Shown piece after piece: positions 43,140-51,712 of a stretch of DNA of 64,000 bases. The stretch spans positions 97,122 through 161,121 of the forward strand of contig JAZNVH010000010.1 of NCBI GenBank assembly GCA_045592745.1, in the 5' to 3' direction. Position numbers and translations under genes: made by a program. Under the pieces are notes generated by a model that was given only the letters and a program-made list of their open reading frames with translations, had not been told where the DNA came from and did no database searches. Numbering within the stretch: position 1 is the first letter of the stretch; every line of letters begins with the position of its first letter. This DNA comes from Aphodoplasma sp045592745. GTDB lineage: Bacteria > Bacillota > Clostridia > UBA1381 > UMGS1253.

Positions 43140-43179
43140 AACAATCAACCTCCCAAAATAATTTAAAATCTTATAAAAA

Positions 43180-43205
43180 AAGGGAACACACATCTGTGTT
43201 CCCTT
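43180..43205 (-). terminator. Terminator or attenuator between tsf and pyrH
   Basis: A perfect 11-bp stem AAGGGAACACA/TGTGTTCCCTT with a 4-nt loop and a minus-strand T-run. A second, smaller hairpin (GGGAACAAA.. to ..TTTGTCCC, about 43223-43242) sits closer to tsf. Together they may reduce read-through into pyrH. Confidence 0.8.
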
Positions 43206-43255
43206 AAAAATCCTGATAAAACGGGAACAAAATATTTGTCCCTTTTATTTTACCA

Positions 43256-44158
43256 TTATTTTATCATGTTTGCAACCTCATCTGCAAAATTATCTTCTCT
43301 TTTTTCAAGACCTTCGCCTTTTTCAAGTCTTGCAAACTTTGTAACAGCTATATCAGCACCAAGTTTAGCCGCAACCTCTTTGATAACAGCGCTTACAGAT
43401 TTGTCGCCATCCTTGATAAACGGCTGCTCAAGAAGACATACATCTTTATAGTACTTCTTAATTCTACCTTCAACCATTTTTTCAGCAATATTTGCAGGCT
43501 TACCTTCGTTAATTGCCTGTGCTGTAAGAATTTCTCTTTCCTTAGCAACAACCTCTGCAGGAACATTTTCGGGAGCAACATACTGCGGGAATATAGCAGC
43601 AATCTGCATTGCGATGTCCTTTGCAAGAGCTTTGAAATCTTCTGTAGCAGCAGCCTCAGCTGTTGTATCAAAACCAACGATAACACCGATTCTTCCGCCA
43701 CCATGGATGTATGTTTCAACAATACCTTCGTATCTTTCGAAACGTCTGATGTTCATGTTTTCGCCGATTTTTGCAATCTTTTCTGTAAGAGCATCACGAA
43801 CGCTCTGCTCACCGTAAAGGCCCATCTCCAAAAGTGCATCAACATCAGCTGGAGCACCTGTTGCAATTTTCTTTGCTACGTCCGTTACGAATGTACGGAA
43901 CTCGTCGTTCTTTGCAACGAAGTCTGTCTCAGCGTTAACCTCAACCAATACGCCTACATTACCTTCTGTATAAGCTTCAACGATACCTTCAGCAGCAATT
44001 CTGCCTGATTTTTTAGCAGCAGTAGCAAGACCTTTTTCTCTCAAAAACTCGATAGCCTTTTCCATATCGCCGTTCGATTCTGTAAGAGCCTTTTTGCAGT
44101 CCATCATACCGCAGCCTGTTTTTTCTCTCAAATTTTTAACGTCCATTGCGCTAAACAT
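43256..44158 (-). CDS. tsf: Elongation factor Ts
   Basis: 300 residues. The family start is MDVKNLREKTGCGMMDCKKA with GDMEKAIEFLREKG, then the contact motif VEVNAETDFVAKN, and two core subdomains with YIHGGGRIGVIVGF. It is the nucleotide exchange factor of EF-Tu. The ATG at 44158 (AAGGA 10 nt upstream) adds a short MFSA extension before the usual MDVK; the second ATG lacks a ribosome site. Confidence 0.97.
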   Translation of the reverse strand: MFSAMDVKNLREKTGCGMMDCKKALTESNGDMEKAIEFLREKGLATAAKKSGRIAAEGIVEAYTEGNVGVLVEVNAETDFVAKNDEFRTFVTDVAKKIATGAPADVDALLEMGLYGEQSVRDALTEKIAKIGENMNIRRFERYEGIVETYIHGGGRIGVIVGFDTTAEAAATEDFKALAKDIAMQIAAIFPQYVAPENVPAEVVAKEREILTAQAINEGKPANIAEKMVEGRIKKYYKDVCLLEQPFIKDGDKSVSAVIKEVAAKLGADIAVTKFARLEKGEGLEKREDNFADEVANMIK

Positions 44159-44206
44159 TTGTCATCAATCCTTTCGATATATAAATTGTTTTTTATCTAA
44201 AATAAA

Positions 44207-44246
44207 GCGGCCTTTGCGTCTTTTCGCAAAAGACTTAAAAGACCGC
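44207..44246 (-). terminator. Terminator or attenuator between rpsB and tsf
   Basis: A nested hairpin, GCGG..CCGC outside and GTCTTTT/AAAAGAC inside, followed on the minus strand by TTTATTTT. It may be a partial terminator that tunes the S2:EF-Ts ratio. Confidence 0.55.
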
Positions 44247-44276
44247 CGTAATACTGTTTTTGTAAAAAATTAAATT

Positions 44277-45017
44277 TTACTCTTCTGTGCTTTCTTCAGC
44301 AACAGTTTCATCAGCAACAGTTTCAATCTGCTCGCCTTGTCTGCCTTCGATGATAGCGTTTGCCATAGCAGCTGCGATAAGCTTAACGGCACGGATAGCA
44401 TCGTCATTGCCGGGGATTACGTAATCAACCTCTTCCGGATCACAGTTTGTGTCAACGATTGCAACAACCGGAATACCAAGCTTCTTAGCTTCTGCGATAG
44501 CGATTTTCTCTTTGCGTGGATCAACGATAAAGAGTGCTCCGGGGAGCTTTTTCATATCTTTGATACCGCCAAGATACTTCTCAAGCTTTTCACGCTCTGC
44601 CAAAAGGTTGCTTACTTCCTTTTTGGGGAGAAGGTCAAATGTACCATTTTCTTCCATCTGGTTAAGCTGACTGAGTCTGTCGATACGCTTTTTGATTGTC
44701 TTAAAGTTTGTGAGCATACCGCCGAGCCATCTTGCATTTACGTAGTACATACCAACACGAAGAGCTTCTTCTTTAATAGAATCCTGTGCCTGTTTCTTTG
44801 TACCAACGAACAAAATGTCGTCGCCGTTAGCAGCAACTTCACGGATGAAGTTGTATGCTTCTTCTACTTTCTTTACAGTTTTCTGAAGGTCGATAATGTA
44901 GATACCGTTTCTCTCTGTAAAGATGTACTCTGCCATTTTGGGGTTCCAGCGTCTTGTCTGATGTCCAAAGTGAACACCTGCTTCAAGAAGCTGTTTCATT
45001 GAAATTACGTTTGCCAT
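44277..45017 (-). CDS. rpsB: 30S ribosomal protein S2
   Basis: 246 residues from the ATG at 45017 (GGAGG 11 nt upstream). S2 features: VISMKQLLEAGVHFGHQTRRWNPKMAEYIF, ILFVGTKKQAQDSI, NARWLGGMLTNFKTIK and VVAIVDTNCDPEEVDYVIPGNDDA. It ends in an acidic tail (ETVADETVAEESTEE). First gene of the rpsB-polC cluster, with a structured leader and its own promoter. Confidence 0.98.
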   Translation of the reverse strand: MANVISMKQLLEAGVHFGHQTRRWNPKMAEYIFTERNGIYIIDLQKTVKKVEEAYNFIREVAANGDDILFVGTKKQAQDSIKEEALRVGMYYVNARWLGGMLTNFKTIKKRIDRLSQLNQMEENGTFDLLPKKEVSNLLAEREKLEKYLGGIKDMKKLPGALFIVDPRKEKIAIAEAKKLGIPVVAIVDTNCDPEEVDYVIPGNDDAIRAVKLIAAAMANAIIEGRQGEQIETVADETVAEESTEE

Positions 45018-45155
45018 TTTAAATAGCACCTCCGGTTTTAATTTTTTTCGTCAAGGCTATGCCTTGTCCGATAATACCTCCGCTTCGCTCATCGCTTTCG
45101 GGAGCCAAAAAACGGCACCGCCCGTGGGCTTACAAAGCGTGTGTATTTTTTACGC
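45018..45155 (-). promoter_or_regulatory. Structured leader of rpsB
   Basis: About 138 nt between promoter and start. By hand the minus-strand RNA folds several short GC-rich stems: CAAGGC-ATA-GCCTTG (about 45055-45069), a GGGCGGTGCC segment followed by T6 (about 45103-45120), and GCTCCCGAAAGC. It could be an autoregulatory S2-binding leader or an attenuator; I cannot match it to a named motif. Confidence 0.4.
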
Positions 45156-45161
45156 CATAAT

Positions 45162-45190
45162 AGAATAACATATTATGAAGCAAAAAGCAA
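45162..45190 (-). promoter_or_regulatory. Promoter of rpsB
   Basis: TTGCTT, a 17-nt spacer and TATTCT on the minus strand. The match is moderate, but the position suits a strong ribosomal gene. Confidence 0.5.
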
Positions 45191-45237
45191 GCATTTTTTT
45201 TAAAATATATAAAATTTTTATTTATGTTTGTTTTTAA

Positions 45238-47562
45238 TTACACGCCAATAGTATTTTTAACGTTTTCTTCGCTAAATGATGCATCTGTAAATTCATTCAT
45301 AAATGCCTCAAATGAGCCTGATTCATTTTTATCGGAGCAGCGAACAACCCATGCGATTGTATCACCATAAGCACGATAATCGCAGTCCATTACTGCGTCA
45401 TTATTGTTAAGCTCGAGTGTTTTTGAACACCATACGCCCATATAAGAGTTGTTAACGCGGGCAAACATAAAGCCATCACGCTTTATTTCTTCATCCATTG
45501 CAAATGAAGGCCAGTAAATATGGGTAAGCTTTGTCGGATGCTCGTCGGGGATATTATAGTAGCAGTAAAGCGTATTGTCATCTTGCTTTAGTGCAGGAAA
45601 TACGCCATTTCCATACCAATAATCAGGACGTATACCGCCAAAGTCTTTTTCTGTGCCCGGATGATTTACGAATGTATAACAGCGGTTTGAAAGAGCCGCA
45701 TACCAAAGATGCTGCTGATAGCCATATTTGCCGGGAACAAACAAAGACGTTCCGTGAAACCACTCGTTCATGATCTTTGTCTTATAATATTCTGTATCTG
45801 TATATTTTTCTTCAGGGAGTGGCGTGCGTCTTGGAGAAGCAACCGATGTAAGCATATAGTTTTTCGTTTTTTTTGTAGTAATGCTTGCACGTCCCGAATC
45901 AAATGTAACATTGGCATTATTGCGCATAAGTTCCGTCAAATCATCAGGCATTTTATATGAGCTGTAATAGAAGTATATAAGCCAACCACTGTATGCTTGG
46001 GCGCAGTTTTCGTCGAGCAGATACAAAAGACTTTGCAGTCCTGACTCGTATGGAGTGAGCGAGCTTCTGTATATTCTTCCCATAGGAGCCATATGTATAC
46101 CGTCAAAGCATTGAAGTGCTGTTTCACGAAGAATTCGGTCAAGAGCGTTTTTTGCGCGGGACTTGATAACTTCGTTTGTTGAAAAATCATAAAGGACAAG
46201 AAGCGGAGCAGTTGTAACAAGCAGATATCCGCCTGCCAAAAATTCTTCAAAGCCCTCGTGCTCAATTACATCAAACCACTCGTTTATACGGGCTATGCCT
46301 TTTTTATACTGGTCTATGCCGCGTTTGCCTGAATGACGGAAAAACTCCTCGGGCCATATACTTCCTGCGAGCATCTGGCAAACAAAGAATGTGAGCGCGT
46401 GATTTTCGCTCCAAAAGCACATTGCATCTGCACCTTCCTCGTCCATCCAGTATCTAAAGTCAAGAGCGGCATCGTGTATCTTCTTTTTGTATTCATCACT
46501 TATTGGTAAAAGCTTGTATATGTAAAGAAGACTCATAAGTGCAAAGTCAGAACAATCTCTACAAGTGCGTACAAAGTCAAGAGGCATATCAAAATGCGCA
46601 TAATCTTTTTCGCAGATAGACTGTTTTATGTAGTAACTGGCAAGAAATTTGAAAGTATCTAAATAAGAGTGAGCTTTTGTGTCAGCTATATTTTTCAATA
46701 TTGAATCTGCTTTATCTTTCTTTGATTCAAATTTATTAAACACAAGCTTTTCATTCTGAAGAATATCAAATCGGCGCATAAACTTTTGTGCGCATACTTC
46801 AAACGATACTTGGATATTTCTTTCTCTGTTTATATCATAGGTGTTGCCTTCGCTCCATACGCTCTCATTTTCTCCAAGCTTAACTGTTACAGGTAATGGC
46901 GGTTGTGTTTTTGAAATAAGCTTTGCATCATCACAACGCAAATCACAAAGCCAGTTTTCAGCGTCTTTAAGCTTTGCAAGAGTATCTTCCTTGACAGGAA
47001 GAGTTACACATATACCGTCTGTATCAAAAAGCTGAAGTGAGAACATATTTCTGGTGTCGCGTACACCAAAGTTCTGGAGGCATACAAATATATCATTAAC
47101 GCCTTTCTTTAGGTCTAATGTTATGTCAAGATAGTTTATCGGTTTATATACGGGGTCTTTAATGTTTGCACAGTGGACACCGTTTAGCCACATATCAACA
47201 GTACAGTATGACCAGATTCGAGCGCGAACAGTTTTTGCTTTGTCACTTACAAGCTGAGTTAGTGCATGAATATTAACACTCGTAAGAGTGAAGTAGAAGG
47301 TTGAGAAATCTATGTATGTATTACGGTTTTTTGCATAAAATTTCCACACCGCACCAAGTGAGCTTTCTTCGCCGAGAGTGCCCCATGCGGGTACTTTTTC
47401 CATAGGCTTTGCGAAAATTTTTCGCATATCAGCCTCGAATTTTAGCTGATTTTTATCTGTATGGGGTGCTACAAAAGGCTCAGTAACAGCCTCAGTTGTA
47501 AGATAGTTTAGAACATATCCCTCTTTTGAAAGTGAAAAACATACTTTTGAATCAGTCAACAT
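45238..47562 (-). CDS. Large hypothetical protein, carbohydrate-active-like
   Basis: 774 residues from the ATG at 47562 (AAAGG 8 nt upstream). No signal peptide, so cytoplasmic. Residues about 70-200 look like a jelly-roll sugar-binding domain (VRARIWSYCTVDMWLNGVHC, INYLDITLDLKKGVNDIFV), as in N-terminal modules of glycosidases. Residues about 300-550 look like an alpha/alpha toroid (RTCRDCSDFALMSLLYIY, MCFWSENHALTFFVCQMLAG). The C-terminal half is rich in aromatic and beta segments (GYQQHLWYAALSNRCYTFVN, RPDYWYGNGVFPAL). This order recalls heparinase- or lyase-like enzymes, but I do not recognise the family. It may act on an imported oligosaccharide. Confidence 0.55.
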   Translation of the reverse strand: MLTDSKVCFSLSKEGYVLNYLTTEAVTEPFVAPHTDKNQLKFEADMRKIFAKPMEKVPAWGTLGEESSLGAVWKFYAKNRNTYIDFSTFYFTLTSVNIHALTQLVSDKAKTVRARIWSYCTVDMWLNGVHCANIKDPVYKPINYLDITLDLKKGVNDIFVCLQNFGVRDTRNMFSLQLFDTDGICVTLPVKEDTLAKLKDAENWLCDLRCDDAKLISKTQPPLPVTVKLGENESVWSEGNTYDINRERNIQVSFEVCAQKFMRRFDILQNEKLVFNKFESKKDKADSILKNIADTKAHSYLDTFKFLASYYIKQSICEKDYAHFDMPLDFVRTCRDCSDFALMSLLYIYKLLPISDEYKKKIHDAALDFRYWMDEEGADAMCFWSENHALTFFVCQMLAGSIWPEEFFRHSGKRGIDQYKKGIARINEWFDVIEHEGFEEFLAGGYLLVTTAPLLVLYDFSTNEVIKSRAKNALDRILRETALQCFDGIHMAPMGRIYRSSLTPYESGLQSLLYLLDENCAQAYSGWLIYFYYSSYKMPDDLTELMRNNANVTFDSGRASITTKKTKNYMLTSVASPRRTPLPEEKYTDTEYYKTKIMNEWFHGTSLFVPGKYGYQQHLWYAALSNRCYTFVNHPGTEKDFGGIRPDYWYGNGVFPALKQDDNTLYCYYNIPDEHPTKLTHIYWPSFAMDEEIKRDGFMFARVNNSYMGVWCSKTLELNNNDAVMDCDYRAYGDTIAWVVRCSDKNESGSFEAFMNEFTDASFSEENVKNTIGV

Positions 47563-47638
47563 AAACACGACCTTTTGGTTTTTTATAAAATTCAGCTATA
47601 TTATAGTCTATATGAGTTTAAAAATAAATATAAAAAAT

Positions 47639-47666
47639 AAAAAACAAGTCTTCATGCTTGTTTTTT
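47639..47666 (-). terminator. Terminator overlapping the end of the P-type ATPase gene
   Basis: A 10-bp perfect stem AAAAAACAAG/CTTGTTTTTT with an 8-nt loop. The first arm lies within the last codons of the ATPase gene, so stop codon and terminator overlap. Confidence 0.82.
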
Positions 47667-50087
47667 ACGTCGGGAAAGTTTTGACAGTGACTTGATAATA
47701 ATATTGTGCAATTTATAAAGTGCATAAAAAAGCTTTGTCATATAGCGGAGAACAGGCTCTGTTGCAATTATAAATACACCTAAGAGCATACTTGCTTTTA
47801 AAGAAAGTGGAGTAATACCAAACAAATCATTTAAGAATATGCTTGAGAAAATGAGACCTGCAAGCATTGCGCCCCAAATACACCAGCGCAGAACGTTCAT
47901 TGGCTTGCTCATTCGGTACAAAAACAGCATACCGACTGTTGACAAAAGAAGAGCAGAAACTGTCGACATATCCGTTTCGTTCACACCAAATACCTGGGCA
48001 AAAAGCATAAGTGCTGCAACTATAATAAATCCCGTAAGACCTGCGGGCATTGCAGCGCCGAGTACGTTTGGCAAAAACTTTCCTTTAATAATATTTTTAT
48101 TCGGCTCAAGCGCAAGAAAGAATGCGGGCACTCCGATTGTGAACATACTTACAAGTGAAATCTGTGACGGAAGGAGCGGATAATTTATAACAAAAATCAT
48201 TGAGAACAGTGCCATCATCATTGAAAAGATGTTTTTCACCAAAAACAGCGATGCCGAGCGTTCAATATTGTTTACTACGCGTCTTCCTTCAAGTACGACA
48301 GACGGCATACAGGCAAAATCCGAGTCAAGAAGTACAAGCTGGGAAACGTGAGTAGCGGCTTCGCTGCCCGATGCCATAGCAATACTGCAATCGGCTTTTT
48401 TGAGTGCAAGAACATCGTTCACACCGTCACCTGTCATTGCAACTGTTTTTCCGGCTTTTTTGAGAGCGAGAACAAATTGCTTTTTTTGCTGAGGTGTTAC
48501 TCTGCCGAATACTGTATATTTCATCACAGCTTCATTAATTTGCTCCTCTGTTACAAGGGTGCTTGCATCAATATAGTTTTCGCAGTTTTTGATGCCTGCA
48601 CGTTTTGCGACCTCGGACACAGTAAGTGGGTTATCGCCCGAAATCACCTTTATTTCAACACCCTGCTCATCAAAGTATTCAAAAGTCTTTTTTGCATCTT
48701 TTCTGATGGGGTTTGATGCGATAACAAGACATAGCGCAGTTACATCTTCTGTGAGTGCACTGCCATCAGGGATATCGTCATATTTTGCAAAAACCAATAC
48801 ACGCTGCCCGCGTTTTGAATAGTTTTCGATTTGCTCTTTGTATTCTTCATAGCGCCCTCGCAGTATAAATTCGGGTGCGCCAAGCACATACGCATCTTCT
48901 CCAAAAATCGCGGCTGAGTATTTTGTAGCTGAAGAAAACGAAATTATGCTGTCTGCCTGTGCGCCGCTGTTTTCTGTAAAGCGCTCTTTTATGGCAGCCA
49001 TAGTTGCATTATCTTCATTCATATTTGCCGCAAAATCACCAAGAAGAATTTCAGCAGAAGGTTCATTTTCACCGAAAATATATTCATCAAGCTCTATAAG
49101 CTCGTCTATTTTCATATTGTTTTCTGTAATAGTACCCGTTTTGTCAACGCACAAAACATTTACGCGTGCGAGAGTTTCTATACATGACAGCTCATGCACA
49201 AGCACACGTTTTTTTGCAAGGCGCATTACGCTTAAAACCATTGCAACGCTTGCTAAAAGGTAAAGTCCCTCAGGAATCATACCAATAAGCGCCGCCACCA
49301 TTGATACAACGCTTTGTGCCAATGTTTCTCCGAGCTTAAAATAATGCTGACAAAACATTATAACACCAATTGGTATTATTACTATTCCAACAATAGCAAT
49401 AAGGCGATTTAAAGAGAGAATCATTTCTGAGCGCTCGCCCTTTTTTTCGGCTTTTGCCTCAATCATAAGCTTTGATATATACGAATCTTTGCCCACTGTA
49501 GTAAGCTGTGTCATACAACGCCCCGACACAACAAAGCTGCCTGACATAAGGGCATCGCCGCTTTTTTTTGTGATTTCGTCTGCCTCTCCTGTAAGAAGCG
49601 ATTCATTTACATTTACTTCGCCGTCGACTACTATCCCATCGGCACAAATCTGATTTCCTGCATCAAATATGACAATGTCATCTACAACAAGCTTTTCACA
49701 CTCTATTATGCTTATTTGACCGTCACGAAGCACACGTGCTTTTGGAGCGTTCATAATTGAGAGTTTGTCTAAAACGCGTTTTGAACGTATTTCCTGTATA
49801 ATACCAATAAGAGTATTTAAAATAATTACTGGAAGAAAAGTAAGCTCGCGAAATGAACCCACAAAAATTAAAAGAAGAGCAAGCAGGGCAAATACAAAGT
49901 TAAAATATGTAAAAATGTTGTTTGCAATAATTTGAGGAATTGTTTTTGAAGGTGTATCAACATTTTCGTTTAACAGTCCCGCATCCTCACGCTCGGCGAT
50001 CTCATGGCGCAAAAGCCCCGTATTTATATCGGTATAAATTATTTGACTTTCATACTCTGAACTTACGGTTTCGTTTGTTCTTCTCAT
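47652..50087 (-). CDS. Cation-transporting P-type ATPase
   Basis: 811 residues from the ATG at 50087 (GGAGG 5 nt upstream); an in-frame TTG at 50123 has no ribosome site. Features: actuator loop ESLLTGEADEIT, TM4 motif MIPEGLYLLASVAM, phosphorylation site LCVDKTGTITENNM, and hinge MTGDGVNDVLALKKADCSIAM. Ten membrane segments fit the pattern, and no heavy-metal-binding domain is present. The IPEGL motif and overall order resemble the CtpE group (calcium uptake in mycobacteria) and other P2-like pumps. Ion specificity cannot be proven. Own promoter at 50152-50180. Confidence 0.92.
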   Translation of the reverse strand: MRRTNETVSSEYESQIIYTDINTGLLRHEIAEREDAGLLNENVDTPSKTIPQIIANNIFTYFNFVFALLALLLIFVGSFRELTFLPVIILNTLIGIIQEIRSKRVLDKLSIMNAPKARVLRDGQISIIECEKLVVDDIVIFDAGNQICADGIVVDGEVNVNESLLTGEADEITKKSGDALMSGSFVVSGRCMTQLTTVGKDSYISKLMIEAKAEKKGERSEMILSLNRLIAIVGIVIIPIGVIMFCQHYFKLGETLAQSVVSMVAALIGMIPEGLYLLASVAMVLSVMRLAKKRVLVHELSCIETLARVNVLCVDKTGTITENNMKIDELIELDEYIFGENEPSAEILLGDFAANMNEDNATMAAIKERFTENSGAQADSIISFSSATKYSAAIFGEDAYVLGAPEFILRGRYEEYKEQIENYSKRGQRVLVFAKYDDIPDGSALTEDVTALCLVIASNPIRKDAKKTFEYFDEQGVEIKVISGDNPLTVSEVAKRAGIKNCENYIDASTLVTEEQINEAVMKYTVFGRVTPQQKKQFVLALKKAGKTVAMTGDGVNDVLALKKADCSIAMASGSEAATHVSQLVLLDSDFACMPSVVLEGRRVVNNIERSASLFLVKNIFSMMMALFSMIFVINYPLLPSQISLVSMFTIGVPAFFLALEPNKNIIKGKFLPNVLGAAMPAGLTGFIIVAALMLFAQVFGVNETDMSTVSALLLSTVGMLFLYRMSKPMNVLRWCIWGAMLAGLIFSSIFLNDLFGITPLSLKASMLLGVFIIATEPVLRYMTKLFYALYKLHNIIIKSLSKLSRRKKQA

Positions 50088-50151
50088 TATTTCCTCCATA
50101 TACTTTAAATCGTTTGTTGCCAATATTAATTATTCTCAAAATGGTTATATT

Positions 50152-50180
50152 ATATTACCATATAATTTAGAGTTCTTCAA
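50152..50180 (-). promoter_or_regulatory. Promoter of the P-type ATPase gene
   Basis: TTGAAG, a 17-nt spacer and TAATAT on the minus strand, about 65 nt before the ATG. Confidence 0.55.
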
Positions 50181-50235
50181 CAAAAAAATATAAAAGTTAA
50201 TATATTGTTTTTAAACTTATAAAATATGATAAAAA

Positions 50236-50257
50236 GCAGTGCGGTTCTCCGCACTGC
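50236..50257 (-). terminator. Terminator after the small membrane protein gene
   Basis: A perfect 9-bp GC-rich stem GCAGTGCGG/CCGCACTGC with a TTCT loop and minus-strand T5. Confidence 0.88.
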
Positions 50258-50269
50258 CCATTTAACAAA

Positions 50270-50785
50270 TCATTTTGACTTTTTTACTTTTTTTGTAAGC
50301 CTTTTAATAAGTATTCCATGATATACAAATGTGAATACAAGGTATATAAGCATCAGATAAGCGACTACATAATACTCATAACGTGTATTCTTAAGGAAAA
50401 CCAATATCGAACGAAAAGCAGCAGGTGCTGTTTCAACGGGCATCCATCTTGTATAGAAGGGAAGGTTAAGATAAAACGTTACAAGGCATACCGCAAGAGT
50501 CATATGAGCGTAGTTTTTAAACGTTTGTGAATACCCTTCAAGCTTTGGAAGCTTCGAGTATGAAAGCGTATACAACGCTACTGTGCCAAGAGCAAGTAAT
50601 ACAAATATAGCACACATTACATAACGATAGGTTAAGATGTTACCTATACGTCCCATTGCGTAAAGATAAAATGCATACAAAAGCACATAACCCAAAAGGG
50701 TATAGCCGAAATTTATAAGCATACGGTTAGTAAGCTTTTCTTCGATTTGCTTTTTATTCATATTTGTCATATCTTTGATTTTCAT
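50270..50785 (-). CDS. Four-helix membrane protein of unknown function
   Basis: 171 residues. A GGGGG site lies 10 nt before the ATG. The sequence has a charged start (MKIKDMTNMNKKQIEEKL), four hydrophobic segments (about 22-45, 53-75, 90-108 and 138-160) and a basic tail (LIKRLTKKVKKSK), which suggests the C-terminus is cytoplasmic. No motif is recognised. It follows rsmE on the same strand by 40 nt and may be co-transcribed with prmA and rsmE. Confidence 0.7.
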   Translation of the reverse strand: MKIKDMTNMNKKQIEEKLTNRMLINFGYTLLGYVLLYAFYLYAMGRIGNILTYRYVMCAIFVLLALGTVALYTLSYSKLPKLEGYSQTFKNYAHMTLAVCLVTFYLNLPFYTRWMPVETAPAAFRSILVFLKNTRYEYYVVAYLMLIYLVFTFVYHGILIKRLTKKVKKSK

Positions 50786-50825
50786 GTAAAAAAATCCCCC
50801 TTGTATCCTTATCCTGTGTTTATAA

Positions 50826-51563
50826 TCAAAGTAAAAATTCGTAATTTATCATAGAAAGTACGGTTTCTCCGGCAGTTTCTGTACGAAGTATCCGCTTACT
50901 AAGACTGACTGTTGAAATTTCTAAATCCTTTATTTTTTCAAGCTCACCTTCAGAAATGCCGCCTTCAGGGCCTATAACGAAGGCGATGCTTTTTACACCT
51001 TTGGCATTTTTAAAAATATCTTTAATAGTTGTACCATCTTCGTTTTCGTATGCTGTAAAGCTCAAATCATATTCTTTCATTAAGCTAAGCATCTTATCAA
51101 ACTTAACAGGCATCTCTACCGAAGGAACAATACCTCGTCCTGATTGCTTTGCCGCTGCAAGAGCGATGCTTTGATAACGTTGCACCTTCTTTTTTGCATC
51201 AGCCTCACTATTTAATTTTACAACACATCTGTCCATAATGCAAGGAATAATTTTATTAATTCCAAGTTCGGTGCATTTTTGAATGATATATTCCATTTTG
51301 CCGGACTTTGGAAGCGCCTGAAAAAGCGTTATTTCAATATCCGGTTCGGACTCACTCTTTTTTTGAGAAAAGATAGTTGCACTGACACAGTCTTTGTCCG
51401 ATTTTTCTATCTTTGCCTCATAATCACTGCCACAGCCGTCGCATAGTGTAATAGTTTCGCCTGCTTTCATTCGAAGAACTTTCGATATGTGCTTTGCATC
51501 TTCGCCGCATATTGTTATATGAGAATCCAAAATGTCGTTTTTATCAATAAAAAATCGCGGCAT
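50826..51563 (-). CDS. rsmE: 16S rRNA (uracil-1498-N3)-methyltransferase
   Basis: 245 residues from the ATG at 51563 (GGGG 6 nt upstream). It starts MPRFFIDKNDI with a PUA-like domain containing HISKVLRMKAGETITLCDG. The SPOUT knot follows: LFQALPKSGKMEYIIQKCTELGINKIIP, AKQSGRGIVPSV, FVIGPEGGISEGELE and LSKRILRTETAGETVLSMI. It methylates U1498 in helix 44. prmA lies upstream, the usual order prmA-rsmE. Confidence 0.97.
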   Translation of the reverse strand: MPRFFIDKNDILDSHITICGEDAKHISKVLRMKAGETITLCDGCGSDYEAKIEKSDKDCVSATIFSQKKSESEPDIEITLFQALPKSGKMEYIIQKCTELGINKIIPCIMDRCVVKLNSEADAKKKVQRYQSIALAAAKQSGRGIVPSVEMPVKFDKMLSLMKEYDLSFTAYENEDGTTIKDIFKNAKGVKSIAFVIGPEGGISEGELEKIKDLEISTVSLSKRILRTETAGETVLSMINYEFLL

Positions 51564-51669
51564 AATCCACCCCACAGGCTCTCTTGCAATAATTTTTTTT
51601 CATAAAGTTATTTAAACCTTACATAAATATATTATCAAATTCAAACAAAAAAATCAATACATAAAACGA

Positions 51670-51702
51670 AAAATCGAATATAAATTTTATATCCGATTTT
51701 TT
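51670..51702 (-). terminator. Terminator-like hairpin between prmA and rsmE
   Basis: AAAATCG..AATATAA pairs with TTATAT..CGATTTT (one mismatch) and is followed on the minus strand by T-rich sequence. It would partly separate rsmE from prmA. Confidence 0.65.
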
Positions 51703-51712
51703 AAGCAGGATT

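Noticed and set aside
44337..45002. 221-codon ORF opposite rpsB
   Set aside because: Antisense shadow of a highly conserved ribosomal protein gene; cysteine- and phenylalanine-rich translation typical of a shadow frame.
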